From Herbinix sp. (GTDB taxonomy: Bacteria; Bacillota; Clostridia; Lachnospirales; Lachnospiraceae), in contig JARBTJ010000002.1 of the NCBI GenBank assembly GCA_029240245.1, forward strand, positions 62,001 through 126,000: 64,000 bases of DNA, given 5' to 3'. Below are positions 1 through 9,713 of this stretch, piece after piece (position 1 is the first letter of the stretch; each line of letters begins with the position of its first letter). Made by a program: the position numbers and the translations under genes. The notes under the pieces were generated by a model. That model did no database searches and was not told the DNA's origin. It saw only the letters and a list, made by a program, of their open reading frames with translations.

Positions 1-1716
1 AACCATATTGTCAAACCAGTTTATATAATTTTTTTCTTCCAGTTCCTTAAGTATGGATTTATACTTTTCGTTATTTTCCAATAGTTCAGCCAGGTTAGCT
101 TCCGCAGGAATGCTATTTAATTGAGTAAATAGTTCTTTATTAATATTAATTTTATAACCCAGATCCCAGATTTTATAAAAAGCATGCAATGCAAATGCTC
201 GGTCGGAACGTCTGTCTATTTCCCGTGAATAACTGCAATCTTCTAATTTTAGACTTTGATTGGTACTCTTCTGATAGGCATACTGTACAAATATGCTCAT
301 ATTTTCCAGGAGTCCGTCCATTACATTGTCGTAATTATAGATATCCGTGATCTTACCAAACGGATACAAATGGTATTCCTTGCTCAGTTCATCCACTATG
401 ATGTATTTCTCTTCGTCTCTGACCATTGGGAATATGTCCGGCTGCAGCACAGTCAGATTACTATCATTTTTATCCAAAACATAATTGCGGATAAACAGCT
501 TGCGGATTTTGGCTGATATATCAATCGTTTTTTCATCGGAATCAAGACATACCACGATATAGTTCACCTGGCTTAATTCCTTAAGCTTCCTATCAAAATC
601 GGAACTATTGACGTCAATGGCATAAAAATGCAATATATCCTCTATCGACTTTATAATACTATTACCTGTGTCATAAAAACCGGGGCAGTCGCTTTCAAAT
701 TCCTTTTTCTTTTCCTCGGCAAACAGATCAAATGCATAAATCTCCAGCGAATAATTAAGCATCTGCCCGCACCATAATATTGATTTTAATATCTCCATAC
801 CAACGGTTCCGAGGCCTACAATCATTACATTCATTTTCTTAAGCTCCCTGACTTTAGGTGCAAGATAAAGCGGGTGCTTCAGTAATAACTGCATTGCATT
901 TTCATTTGCTTCATGAAAAAGTCGGATATTGAAATTCCTTTTATCCTCAGCCGAAATTGCATCCAGGAATTCCACTGAGTTTTTCAAATTCGAAAATACA
1001 TGTATATTTAACTTAAGGGGCAGTTTTATATTTCGGTATAAGGTAACGAGCGATAATGTATCATTTAAATTATATTCTTCTATATTTTTGATTAAAAATA
1101 TAGTTTTAGTACATTTCCCTTTATTTTCAAAGGGTATCGCAGTAATACTTTTACTAAACATTAATGCATGTATTTGTTTTAATTGTTTCTCATATTGATT
1201 TTTTAATATATTATCCTTTTGAACATTACAGAAGATAATTTTTACCTTTTTCTTCTTGTCAATAATGCTTAATGCAAGGTGCAGCGAGTTTTTATTTAAC
1301 TCTGAAAAGTAATAGATATCTTTCCGAAACAGTATTCCATACCTGATATAGTTCAGGCCATCCCTTGCCAACGCAAAAACACCGCTTACCAATAAAACTG
1401 CCGCAATGATATACAAAAAACTGATAATGCTTCGCAAAATGATATCAAAACCCGTAGCATCAGAGTTTATCTTCAAATCATCTACACTAATATTGAAAAG
1501 AAATACCTGAAACGTCTCATAGAGAGAGGAAAAAAAGCTTGTATTCACAGGATAGGAATTAAAGTTTACATAACAACGATATAATAAAATTGCCAAAAAA
1601 ACATATCCGATGAATGACCAATATACGATGTTGCTCTTCTTTCTTACTAAGATTATGGTAAACAGTAAAGCTATCAGCAATACTGACCAGCCAATACTAA
1701 GTACAATCTGACTCAT
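1..1716 (-). CDS. Membrane-anchored Rossmann (TrkA-N-like) protein, partial
   Basis: Open frame of 572 codons running off the left edge, so the C-terminus is not visible. The N-terminus has three hydrophobic segments (about residues 3-23, 32-50 and 88-112). A cytoplasmic region follows with a dinucleotide-binding loop GLGTVG near residue 300, in the style of TrkA-N/RCK domains. The last visible part (SREIDRRSDRAFALHAFYKI) resembles the region before or inside bacterial RyR-type domains that follow TrkA-N modules; this is a weak, memory-based resemblance. The ATG at 1716 is 16 nt after the stop of the STAND gene, and its AGGAGG overlaps that stop, so it is the third gene of the operon. No function is established. 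It could be a nucleotide-sensing membrane component or effector. Confidence 0.7.
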   Translation of the reverse strand, partial: MSQIVLSIGWSVLLIALLFTIILVRKKSNIVYWSFIGYVFLAILLYRCYVNFNSYPVNTSFFSSLYETFQVFLFNISVDDLKINSDATGFDIILRSIISFLYIIAAVLLVSGVFALARDGLNYIRYGILFRKDIYYFSELNKNSLHLALSIIDKKKKVKIIFCNVQKDNILKNQYEKQLKQIHALMFSKSITAIPFENKGKCTKTIFLIKNIEEYNLNDTLSLVTLYRNIKLPLKLNIHVFSNLKNSVEFLDAISAEDKRNFNIRLFHEANENAMQLLLKHPLYLAPKVRELKKMNVMIVGLGTVGMEILKSILWCGQMLNYSLEIYAFDLFAEEKKKEFESDCPGFYDTGNSIIKSIEDILHFYAIDVNSSDFDRKLKELSQVNYIVVCLDSDEKTIDISAKIRKLFIRNYVLDKNDSNLTVLQPDIFPMVRDEEKYIIVDELSKEYHLYPFGKITDIYNYDNVMDGLLENMSIFVQYAYQKSTNQSLKLEDCSYSREIDRRSDRAFALHAFYKIWDLGYKININKELFTQLNSIPAEANLAELLENNEKYKSILKELEEKNYINWFDNMV

Positions 1717-1732
1717 TTCCGTCTTTGACCTC

Positions 1733-4700
1733 CTATTTCTTCAGTATACTGTTAATGGATGAGAACTTTGTTCTCATTGCAGCCATAACATCCTCCTTAG
1801 CATGATCCGCATTTGAGGATTCAGACGCGCTCTCCGGTTTATTCGGTTGTTCTTCGTGTCGGTTTTCGCTTCCGGCACCGGCTTCAGCTTCTGTCCCGTC
1901 TCCGTTTTTTCCACTGCTTTCGCTTCCTACGCCGGCATCTGTTTCTTCATCGGTAACGGCCTCCTCTGTACCGGATTTCTTCTTCAACCCTTCATTAAGA
2001 GATCGCAAACGCAATTGCAGGGATTTCATCTTATCCTGCTCCCCATCCGCTTCCCTCTGTGTTTTTTGATCCGCCGACTGGGATATCTGTGCAGCCTGCG
2101 TTGTATGCCCTAGTGCAGATGCTTGCAGCATTATTCTTGAAAATGCATCGGTTCCTGAGCCGTTTTTTCCGTCGGTATAAGCTTCTGTCCTGGTTTCCTC
2201 CGTTTCCTTTGCCGCAGCAGCTTCATTTTCACTTTCTTTACTATCCTCATTCGCTTTGTTAAAATACTTATTTAACTTCGTGATTCCGACGAGTGTTCCC
2301 TTAAGAGCATTATCAACTTTGTTTTTAGATTCTTCGATTTCACCGATTAATTCATCAAGAGGCCGGATATTTCCATATCTCTCCAATGTATCCTCAGTAT
2401 TTTCATCCTCATCCTGTTCTAAGCCAAAGTCCTTTATAACCTTTTGTATTTTTTGCTCAGCACCGATGGAATTGACAATCAGGAAATCGATTGTGGAACT
2501 TCCCTGTTTATTTTCTTTCCTTCCTTGCTCCTGTCCTGAGGTTAGCAGTATTTCCTCAGCAGCTTCGGTACCCTCCATTTTAAGCTCCTTCATGCAGCTT
2601 ACAAGCTCTCCAAGCATGTCATAATACTTATTATTGATATTTCCGTACTTTACCTTTTTCATGGCGCGTTTAAAATATCCCTTTGCATTATCTGTATTTT
2701 CTGCTTTCTGCATCGCCAATTTGCCGCGTTCCAATAGGAACATTACAGTTTCAAGAATATCATCACTAAAGCCATAAAGCTTTTCTCTTTCCTCTGAAAG
2801 CACGAGACATTCTTCATATCTGACCATAGCCTTTTCTGCATCGAATTTTGCATAAAATTCCGCTGTTTTACCATAAGCAAAAAGATATTCATCCAATACC
2901 CTTTTACTATTTTTCTTTAATTTATAAGCCTTTTCGAACCATTCAAAGGCATATTGCATTTCTCTTGTGAGTTCTTCTTTGTTTCTTCCGTTATAAGCAA
3001 CATTTACATATTCCAGCATATTTAGATTTCTAAGCTGCATTTCCTTATCAGTAATTCTATGATTCCTTCTTAAAGGTGCCATATGCCAGATTAATGAATC
3101 GGCCAGTTTAAAATACTTCAGCGCAAAGTTATCACTTCTTAATTTCTTTGTAATAATACCTATATAATAGTTACAATAGGCCCTCTCATAAAAGGATTCA
3201 ATAATGGTATCACCCACTCTGATCCATTCCTCACCACGGCATTTACGTTCTACCTTATCCCATAATCCGATTACTTCATTGTAATTTTTGATTGCCATGT
3301 CGTTCTCTGAAACCTTTTGGTAATACTTTGCAAGTTCCAGTATGGTATATATGTACCTTTTACTCAGCTCAAGTTTTCTAGGTTCAATATCTCCCAAAAT
3401 GCTTTTAAATATTTTTTCTCTTATTTTAACTGACTCATCATACTTCGTGATGCCTTCTTTATTCCGATTAAATTCGATATCAATTCTGGCTTGAATGCAT
3501 AAGATTTCGGCTAATGCATTCAGGCGCTCATTGTCAGCTTCTTTGATTTTTTCCTGCAATACCTTCTTGCAGATATCCATAATTTGATTAATGCACAACA
3601 GTTCATTTTTCTTATCGAAGGCTGCCGCCAGCTTATATACCCAAAGACCATAATGGCCTTCCCTGCACATTCTCTCGGCAATATCTAGCAGCCATGCATC
3701 CTTAATGTGTTCTTCTTCTGTCAAATTTTCCTGCTTGATTTGATTATATTGATAGACGAGAATGTATTTTAACTGTTTTATTCCGTTTTCAATCAGCTTA
3801 TTTTCTATGGAACGGTCCAGCTTACATAGGAACTTATATATATACTCGCCTTCCTTTGAAAAAAAAGCATGATACATCATTTCATCCTGATATAGCTTAT
3901 CATTTTCATTTAGAGTCTTTATATATTGAAAAAGTTTCATATGATAAAGCAATGTACTGTCACTCGCTTGATTTAATTTCTTCTGATAACCCTCACGGAT
4001 GCAGCGGTGCATAAAGTCAACAAATCCATCCTCCCTCTCAATTACATAAAGGGGCAAGGAATTTACCAGAAAAATATAATCGACCAAACGCCACTCTAAT
4101 AGATTTAGGCGGAAAATTTCCCGAAAATCGTTCTCGCGTAATCCACCTCTGGATGTGGCAATCAAATTCATAACCTCAGTGGTCAGTTTCTCGTTATAAT
4201 TATCACCCACATCATCCAAGATATTGGTACAGATATCTGCCAGACTGTCTGGTAATTTTTCAACAATTTCGCAAAAATATCTATTTGATTTGATATGTGC
4301 ATTTTTATCGATGTTCATTCTGCGAAAATCATCTGAATCAAACATCAAAAGCTTCTGTACAATCAGACTTAAATAAAGAAAATTCTTTGCATCTCTTTTT
4401 AGTCTGATTTTTTCAATTACAGTATCCCCAATCTTTTTACCGTATTGTTTTAATATAAAAGGTACAACTTGTTCCACTTCCTCATCCTGCAACAGCGGCA
4501 GTTCAATTTCATGCTTATCCTCAAACATATAATCACAGCTATAATCAGTGGTATGCGAAAAGATAAAACTGACTCCGCTTGGTATATTATAAGGCAGCCA
4601 CTCCATCTTCTTTGCTATAATATCATCTCCAAGCTGGTCGATACCGTCAATAATGATGGCAAGTCGTCTCTTTTGCTTAACATACTCCTCCAAAAGATCC

Positions 4701-5728
4701 GTAAAATACTTCTTCCATTCACGCAGCTCATTGTTAATATCAATTTTTACGTTATTTTCCGTCTTTAGAGCATCATAATGCTCCTCTATTCCACACAGCA
4801 ATTCCAACCGGTAAATAAGATTCTTTAGTACATTAAAGCCGGAATAAGCATAATCCTTATTTCCGCAGAAAAAGTAAACCGTATCCATATTTCGGTCACG
4901 GCATTCCAACGCCATTTTACTTACAAAGGAGCTTTTACCACAACCGGCAGCACCTTTTACAAAGCAGATATTCCTGTGATCATTTTCAATAAATTCAATG
5001 CAGTCCTTTATCTCGTTTCTTCTGCCCCAGAAATTAATACCCTTACAGGATAGCATAAATTTATCTTCCTGAAGCTCACGATTATACCAGTTATCTTCCT
5101 TTGCCTTCACATCACCAAAGAAGCCGATAATTTTTCCTGCAATGTATTTTTGAACGCTATCCGGAATGATTATTTTATGTTGTAATTCATCCCACCCGGC
5201 ATCATAATCAAAGATTTGTTCTTTGCTGAAACTAGCGCGGATTTTATTCTTTAATGCCTCAATTTTTTCACGGTTCTTTGAATCATTCTCTACATAGTTT
5301 TCTAAATACACGCTATCCTGCGTACTGATGGGATTACGAAAACAAAACAGCATTTTCGATTTTGTTGTTTCATCTGCATTGCTGATGGCATACTCAATTT
5401 CCAGTTGCGTCATGCTGATACCCTGTTTTGCTTCAAATGAAATATTTTTATCATTCAATACATTCTTCACCAGGGTATAATCAGGTATCCAGCCGTAACG
5501 ATCCCCTAAAAATGCAACAAAATAGGGGGAGCAAGCATCAATCTGATCGAAGCAGGTTTTTAATACGATGTCCTCCTCCGAGCTTGGAATTCCCCATCGC
5601 AAATCATAAAAAGTAACCAGTTCACCCTTTTTCTTAGCACTTCTCGTCACAATGGAATAAATCTGTTTGTTGATAACATCCCTTTCTTCCTGCATATCGA
5701 TAAATGTACTGGATATAAAGACCTTCAT
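1733..5728 (-). CDS. DUF4062-STAND NTPase with helical repeats
   Basis: A 1331-residue multidomain protein. The N-terminus (about 1-130) begins MKVFISSTFIDMQEERDVI and carries DRYGWIP, the DUF4062 signature, a Rossmannoid domain often placed before NTPase modules. The NTPase has Walker A GAAGCGKSS near residue 260 and Walker B IIIDGIDQL near 360, as in NACHT/STAND ATPases. Residues about 430-640 look winged-helix/helical, and about 640-1100 are TPR-like helical repeats, a typical sensor part. The last ~200 residues are a low-complexity E/A/G/S/K-rich tail ending in a short hydrophobic/basic segment. The family plan (effector-NTPase-repeat) is that of ligand-activated signalling or immune switches. 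It begins 11 nt after the AAA+ gene, so translation is probably coupled. Function is inferred from architecture only. Confidence 0.8.
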   Translation of the reverse strand: MKVFISSTFIDMQEERDVINKQIYSIVTRSAKKKGELVTFYDLRWGIPSSEEDIVLKTCFDQIDACSPYFVAFLGDRYGWIPDYTLVKNVLNDKNISFEAKQGISMTQLEIEYAISNADETTKSKMLFCFRNPISTQDSVYLENYVENDSKNREKIEALKNKIRASFSKEQIFDYDAGWDELQHKIIIPDSVQKYIAGKIIGFFGDVKAKEDNWYNRELQEDKFMLSCKGINFWGRRNEIKDCIEFIENDHRNICFVKGAAGCGKSSFVSKMALECRDRNMDTVYFFCGNKDYAYSGFNVLKNLIYRLELLCGIEEHYDALKTENNVKIDINNELREWKKYFTDLLEEYVKQKRRLAIIIDGIDQLGDDIIAKKMEWLPYNIPSGVSFIFSHTTDYSCDYMFEDKHEIELPLLQDEEVEQVVPFILKQYGKKIGDTVIEKIRLKRDAKNFLYLSLIVQKLLMFDSDDFRRMNIDKNAHIKSNRYFCEIVEKLPDSLADICTNILDDVGDNYNEKLTTEVMNLIATSRGGLRENDFREIFRLNLLEWRLVDYIFLVNSLPLYVIEREDGFVDFMHRCIREGYQKKLNQASDSTLLYHMKLFQYIKTLNENDKLYQDEMMYHAFFSKEGEYIYKFLCKLDRSIENKLIENGIKQLKYILVYQYNQIKQENLTEEEHIKDAWLLDIAERMCREGHYGLWVYKLAAAFDKKNELLCINQIMDICKKVLQEKIKEADNERLNALAEILCIQARIDIEFNRNKEGITKYDESVKIREKIFKSILGDIEPRKLELSKRYIYTILELAKYYQKVSENDMAIKNYNEVIGLWDKVERKCRGEEWIRVGDTIIESFYERAYCNYYIGIITKKLRSDNFALKYFKLADSLIWHMAPLRRNHRITDKEMQLRNLNMLEYVNVAYNGRNKEELTREMQYAFEWFEKAYKLKKNSKRVLDEYLFAYGKTAEFYAKFDAEKAMVRYEECLVLSEEREKLYGFSDDILETVMFLLERGKLAMQKAENTDNAKGYFKRAMKKVKYGNINNKYYDMLGELVSCMKELKMEGTEAAEEILLTSGQEQGRKENKQGSSTIDFLIVNSIGAEQKIQKVIKDFGLEQDEDENTEDTLERYGNIRPLDELIGEIEESKNKVDNALKGTLVGITKLNKYFNKANEDSKESENEAAAAKETEETRTEAYTDGKNGSGTDAFSRIMLQASALGHTTQAAQISQSADQKTQREADGEQDKMKSLQLRLRSLNEGLKKKSGTEEAVTDEETDAGVGSESSGKNGDGTEAEAGAGSENRHEEQPNKPESASESSNADHAKEDVMAAMRTKFSSINSILKK

Positions 5729-5739
5729 GTTTTACTCCT

Positions 5740-7950
5740 TTATATGCGAAAACCTATATTTCTTTTCTTTTGCTGCATTTTTAAAAATTCATTATCTGCA
5801 GTAGCAGCCTTTATATCATCCTCTAGCAGGATACAGTTCTCCTGTTTACTAAGCTGGATACGAAGTGCTGCCTTTGCCCAGATTTTCTCCGATAAATTCC
5901 GCACATATCTGGCATTGCTGAAATCCTTTGCCTCCAGCATTTCCTGAGGTAGGGACTCAAAGTACTTCTTTGCTTCGTCTTCAAATCCATCCGTAAAATG
6001 AAAATTCTTTGCAATGATCTTGATAAAAATATCATACAGCTGCTCTCTGGTATAATTGGGAAATTCTATACAGTAAGGAATACGGCTGGCAAGTCCTGCA
6101 TTCACCTGCATCAGATCATCCATCTCTTCCTTATAACCCGCTAATATTACCACCATATCCGAGGAATGGTTTTCCATCTCCAGTGCCAGCGTTTCAATAG
6201 CTTCCTTTCCATAACTCTCATGAATACCATCATTATTCAGTGTATAGGCTTCATCGATAAACAGTACCGAACCATAGGCATCCCTGCAGATTTCCATCGT
6301 TTTCGGCGTAGTATGGCCAACATATTTGCCACATAAGTCACGCCCAAAATACTCATACAGGTTCCCTTTGCGAAGGACTCCCTTCTCCTTTAGTATTTTT
6401 GACACAATCCTGGCTACTGTTGTTTTACCGGTTCCAGGGTTTCCGATAAAACGCATATGTAATACGGGTCTCTTGATTTCAATATCCTTGTTATCGTGAT
6501 TAAGCTTACCTAAAAATTCTATCTGCGCTATGATCTGTCTGACCTGATCTTTCACGTTATCCAGTCCGACCAGTTCATCCAGCATGTCAAATCCCGACTT
6601 ATTCGTATTGTAGGTTAAATCAGCCATATCAACTACATCATATTTTTTAATTCGGATTTCTTCCTTCTCCGTTGAATTTAATACTTTTTTATATATAAAT
6701 TCATTCACGATCTTCTCAATGGTTACAAAACCGTAAAATCTTCCATCACTCTTCTCTTCGATGATGCGGGATGCTAAAACCTCCCATACATCCTCCTCCA
6801 CCTCGACCTTATAGTTTTCAAATATCCGGGATGCATATTCCGTTAATTCTTCATTGTCGTAGGGTACAACGGAAACAACCTGTACGCTCCAGATGTCCTG
6901 AATGGACCTTTGAATTTTTCTAACGATTTCTTTTTCAATGAAGGGTATTTTAAATACCACGATATAATTCTCGCTATAGTCGTACAACCGTTTTAAGAAC
7001 TTTCTAAACTGGGGGCTTTCTGCGTAATCCAACCAGTTTTTGCAGTCGATACACAATAGCTTATTCTTAAAAGCACCACTTTCTATCTGAGAAATAACAC
7101 GTTCCGCCGCATAACCGTCCGTATTAGAATCAGGTGCTGCAAGCGTTAGCTCAAAGGTTTTATCTTTATTGCTAAATCCAAATAACCCAAGTGCATCCAT
7201 TAATTCTGCAAGCATCTCTGCATAAGTGGAGAAACCAAAGCCTTGGTCAATAGAAAACAAAACACATTTTTTATGGATAAGCTCCTTTAAATTGTGCTCG
7301 ACAATTCGTGGTGCAACTTTAGCAAGTTCATTGGCATAGTCCTTAAATTCGTTTGCACCGATAAGACTGTTGATTTTCTCCAGGACTATTTGCGGTGAAA
7401 CCGGCTCCTCTTCTTCGGTATTCGTTCCATTCAGAGCGGAAATTCCGGAAAAACGGTCCGTTTTGGCTGGCTGTGTTGCTATAGCCTCTTCCTCCGCTTT
7501 GCGGTCCTTCCTGCTATCAGATACCGCTTTATCTGACTCAGAGGATTTAACCGAGGTTTGCACGGTCTCCTCTTTCTTCTGCAAAACCATATCTTCCTGT
7601 TTCTTTTCTTCTTTCGCATCCAAAACAGCTGCTGCCAGTTCCGCCTCAGGAATACTTGATTTGTCCAAATCTACTTTTAAAAATACCGATGTGTTAAAAT
7701 CTTCCCCTTGAACCTGCAGCTTATTTAATAAAATGTCATCCAAATCATATTGAATTTTTTTTAAATCCACATTATTTGTTTCAATAACTATGGAACAAAA
7801 GTCTAGCTTTTCTGTTTCAATCGTTATTTTATCCTCATATCCTTCCTTCACATACCGGATGAATTCCTTACAGATGTTAATCGAATATTTTTTTCGGTAT
7901 TCAATAATCCATTTACTTTTTAATTCTAAGGTAACCTTCCATTTTGCCAT
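5740..7950 (-). CDS. CbbX/EccA-like AAA+ ATPase with a degenerate first AAA module
   Basis: The ATG at 7950 is preferred (AAGGGG, 8 nt upstream) over an in-frame ATG 21 nt further out; this gives 736 residues. An N-terminal unassigned domain (about 1-100) and a charged linker precede two AAA modules. The first has a ruined P-loop (SIDQGFGFST, near residue 235) and no clear Walker B acid pair. The second is intact: GNPGTGKT near 502, VLFIDEAYTL near 566, and a sensor/arginine-finger region NAGLASRIPY near 617. This is the CbxX/CfqX (SpoVK, EccA) AAA class, hexameric remodelling ATPases. It is the first gene of a three-gene operon behind a strong promoter. It may remodel or activate the STAND partner. 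A type VII secretion role is an alternative, but no Esx-like gene is visible. Confidence 0.8.
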   Translation of the reverse strand: MAKWKVTLELKSKWIIEYRKKYSINICKEFIRYVKEGYEDKITIETEKLDFCSIVIETNNVDLKKIQYDLDDILLNKLQVQGEDFNTSVFLKVDLDKSSIPEAELAAAVLDAKEEKKQEDMVLQKKEETVQTSVKSSESDKAVSDSRKDRKAEEEAIATQPAKTDRFSGISALNGTNTEEEEPVSPQIVLEKINSLIGANEFKDYANELAKVAPRIVEHNLKELIHKKCVLFSIDQGFGFSTYAEMLAELMDALGLFGFSNKDKTFELTLAAPDSNTDGYAAERVISQIESGAFKNKLLCIDCKNWLDYAESPQFRKFLKRLYDYSENYIVVFKIPFIEKEIVRKIQRSIQDIWSVQVVSVVPYDNEELTEYASRIFENYKVEVEEDVWEVLASRIIEEKSDGRFYGFVTIEKIVNEFIYKKVLNSTEKEEIRIKKYDVVDMADLTYNTNKSGFDMLDELVGLDNVKDQVRQIIAQIEFLGKLNHDNKDIEIKRPVLHMRFIGNPGTGKTTVARIVSKILKEKGVLRKGNLYEYFGRDLCGKYVGHTTPKTMEICRDAYGSVLFIDEAYTLNNDGIHESYGKEAIETLALEMENHSSDMVVILAGYKEEMDDLMQVNAGLASRIPYCIEFPNYTREQLYDIFIKIIAKNFHFTDGFEDEAKKYFESLPQEMLEAKDFSNARYVRNLSEKIWAKAALRIQLSKQENCILLEDDIKAATADNEFLKMQQKKRNIGFRI

Positions 7951-8044
7951 TGTTTTATCCCCTTTTTGCATACTCCAAGCCCTAATGATTTATTACTAAT
8001 TTATATCAAATCTGAGATGATTATGAAAATACTATTATATTCTA

Positions 8045-8073
8045 TTTATATCTATTTCCAAGACAGGTGTCAA
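8045..8073 (-). promoter_or_regulatory. Strong sigma-A promoter for the AAA/STAND operon
   Basis: On the minus strand TTGACA (8068-8073) and TATAAA (8045-8050) are separated by exactly 17 nt. Transcription would start near 8038, giving a leader of about 88 nt before the ATG at 7950. No operator palindrome was noticed around it, so expression may be constitutive. Confidence 0.75.
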
Positions 8074-8163
8074 TAGTGCATGATAAACTTTGTGCTTTCA
8101 ACGGCTATTTCATTTGTTTGGACAGTCTCATCATATGCCTCCACACCGCTGTTAAGCATATTA

Positions 8164-8202
8164 AAAATGCCGCAGTAAATTTGATAAACAATTTACTGCG
8201 GC
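8164..8202 (-). terminator. Rho-independent terminator of the lct operon
   Basis: A perfect 13-bp stem (GCCGCAGTAAATT / AATTTACTGCGGC) with an 8-nt loop, followed on the minus strand by TTTTTAAT. It lies 18 nt beyond the stop of the lactate dehydrogenase gene and separates it from the AAA/STAND operon. The rest of the gap (8074-8163) shows nothing recognisable. Confidence 0.85.
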
Positions 8203-8220
8203 ACAATTTAATATATTTGA

Positions 8221-9624
8221 TTACATCTGACAAACCTTGCGGGGATTTAAAATGTTTTTCGGGTCAAAGGCCTTTTTAATGCCTCTCATGATTTCAACCG
8301 TTGCAGGATCCATAGATTCAAACAGATAGGATTTTTTCGCAAATCCAATTCCATGTTCACCGGATACCTGGCCCTTGAGTTCACGTGCTTTGCCATAGAT
8401 TTTGTCCATAGCTGCGGTCATACGTTCCTCCCATTCTTCTTCACTTAAATCATCCTTTAATACGTATGCATGGAGGTTACCGTCACCTGCATGTCCGAAG
8501 CTCTTAATACGGATATTTACTTCCTTATATAAGCTATGAATATATTCCACCATTTCATTTACACAGCTTCTGGGAACCACCACGTCTACTTCGTCCATGT
8601 AGGTTGTGGAGCCTTTAATTGCCTCAAGAAATGCTCCTCTCGCCTTCCAAATGGATTCCTCTCTTTCGTTCGTATCGGAAATCAGAATATCCAGAGCTCC
8701 CTGCTCTAAACAGATTTTTGCTACGCTGTCATATGCTTTCTCAATTTCTTCGGTGGAATTACCATCAAATTTTAACAGAAGATATGCATCTGAGCTGTTA
8801 TCGGGGAATTTCCTGCCCAAATATTTTTCTGCGTCCATGATTACTTCTCTTTGCATGAACTCGATAGCGGTAGGAATGGATTTGGATTTAATAATCAGCG
8901 GTACTGTTCCGATTGCCTTCTCTAAGGAAGGAAATGGTATCAGTAAGCTGATGGCTTTTTTGGGTAACGGAAGGAGCTTTAATATTGCCTTTGTGATAAT
9001 GCCTAAGGTTCCCTCGGAGCCTACCATCAAATCCTTCATTGCATAACCGGTACTGTTCTTTACTACCTTTCCGCCGAACTCAACTACGGTGCCGTTCGGA
9101 AGTACTACCTCAAGGCCACGAACATAATCTCTGGTTACACCATATTTTACAGCTCTCATACCGCCGGCATTGGTACTGATGTTGCCACCGATAGTAGCTG
9201 ATTTCTCACCCGGATCCGGAGGATAGAATAAATCTCTCTCCTGTACGTAGGCGGAAAGTTCCATAAGCAGAACACCTGGCTCTACCGTAATTGTCAGATT
9301 ATCCTCATCCAGCTCAAGAAAACGATTCATCAAAGTAGTATCAATCATAATGCCGTGTTCCATGGCTACGGAGGAACCTACCAGGCCGGTTCCCGAACCA
9401 CGGGGTGTAACGGGAATATTATTTTCATAAGCATATTTCATGATTTCGGAAACCTCTTCTGTGGAAGTAACCTTTACTACAACATCCGGATAACTTTGTG
9501 TATCGCTTAATTCATCATGACTGTACTCTTCGTTTATTTTTTCTCCGAATAATACTCTTTCCGGATCATTGATGATTTTATTAATAAATGCAAGATCATT
9601 CTGATCTAATTTTTTATAATTCAT
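8221..9624 (-). CDS. lctD: FAD-dependent lactate dehydrogenase subunit of an Etf complex
   Basis: Start taken at 9624, where GGAGG precedes the ATG; a longer frame upstream lacks a good site. The 467 residues match the GlcD/D-lactate dehydrogenase FAD-oxidase family: PP-loop [13 protein letters not shown], the FAD motif [17 protein letters not shown], and C-terminal [10 protein letters not shown] and SGEHGIG. It oxidises lactate to pyruvate. Linkage to EtfB and a ferredoxin-bearing EtfA matches LctBCD of Acetobacterium woodii, where lactate oxidation with NAD+ is driven by co-oxidation of reduced ferredoxin (electron confurcation). It is the last gene of the operon, 89 nt after etfA. A glycolate or 2-hydroxyglutarate substrate is possible, but the permease favours lactate. 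Confidence 0.85.
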   Translation of the reverse strand: MNYKKLDQNDLAFINKIINDPERVLFGEKINEEYSHDELSDTQSYPDVVVKVTSTEEVSEIMKYAYENNIPVTPRGSGTGLVGSSVAMEHGIMIDTTLMNRFLELDEDNLTITVEPGVLLMELSAYVQERDLFYPPDPGEKSATIGGNISTNAGGMRAVKYGVTRDYVRGLEVVLPNGTVVEFGGKVVKNSTGYAMKDLMVGSEGTLGIITKAILKLLPLPKKAISLLIPFPSLEKAIGTVPLIIKSKSIPTAIEFMQREVIMDAEKYLGRKFPDNSSDAYLLLKFDGNSTEEIEKAYDSVAKICLEQGALDILISDTNEREESIWKARGAFLEAIKGSTTYMDEVDVVVPRSCVNEMVEYIHSLYKEVNIRIKSFGHAGDGNLHAYVLKDDLSEEEWEERMTAAMDKIYGKARELKGQVSGEHGIGFAKKSYLFESMDPATVEIMRGIKKAFDPKNILNPRKVCQM

Positions 9625-9713
9625 TCTATTAACCTCCATCACGTGCCGCAGCACATATTCTAGATTCTTGGGTAAACGGTGAAACACCTTCTAATGTAAT
9701 CTGGGCTGATTGA

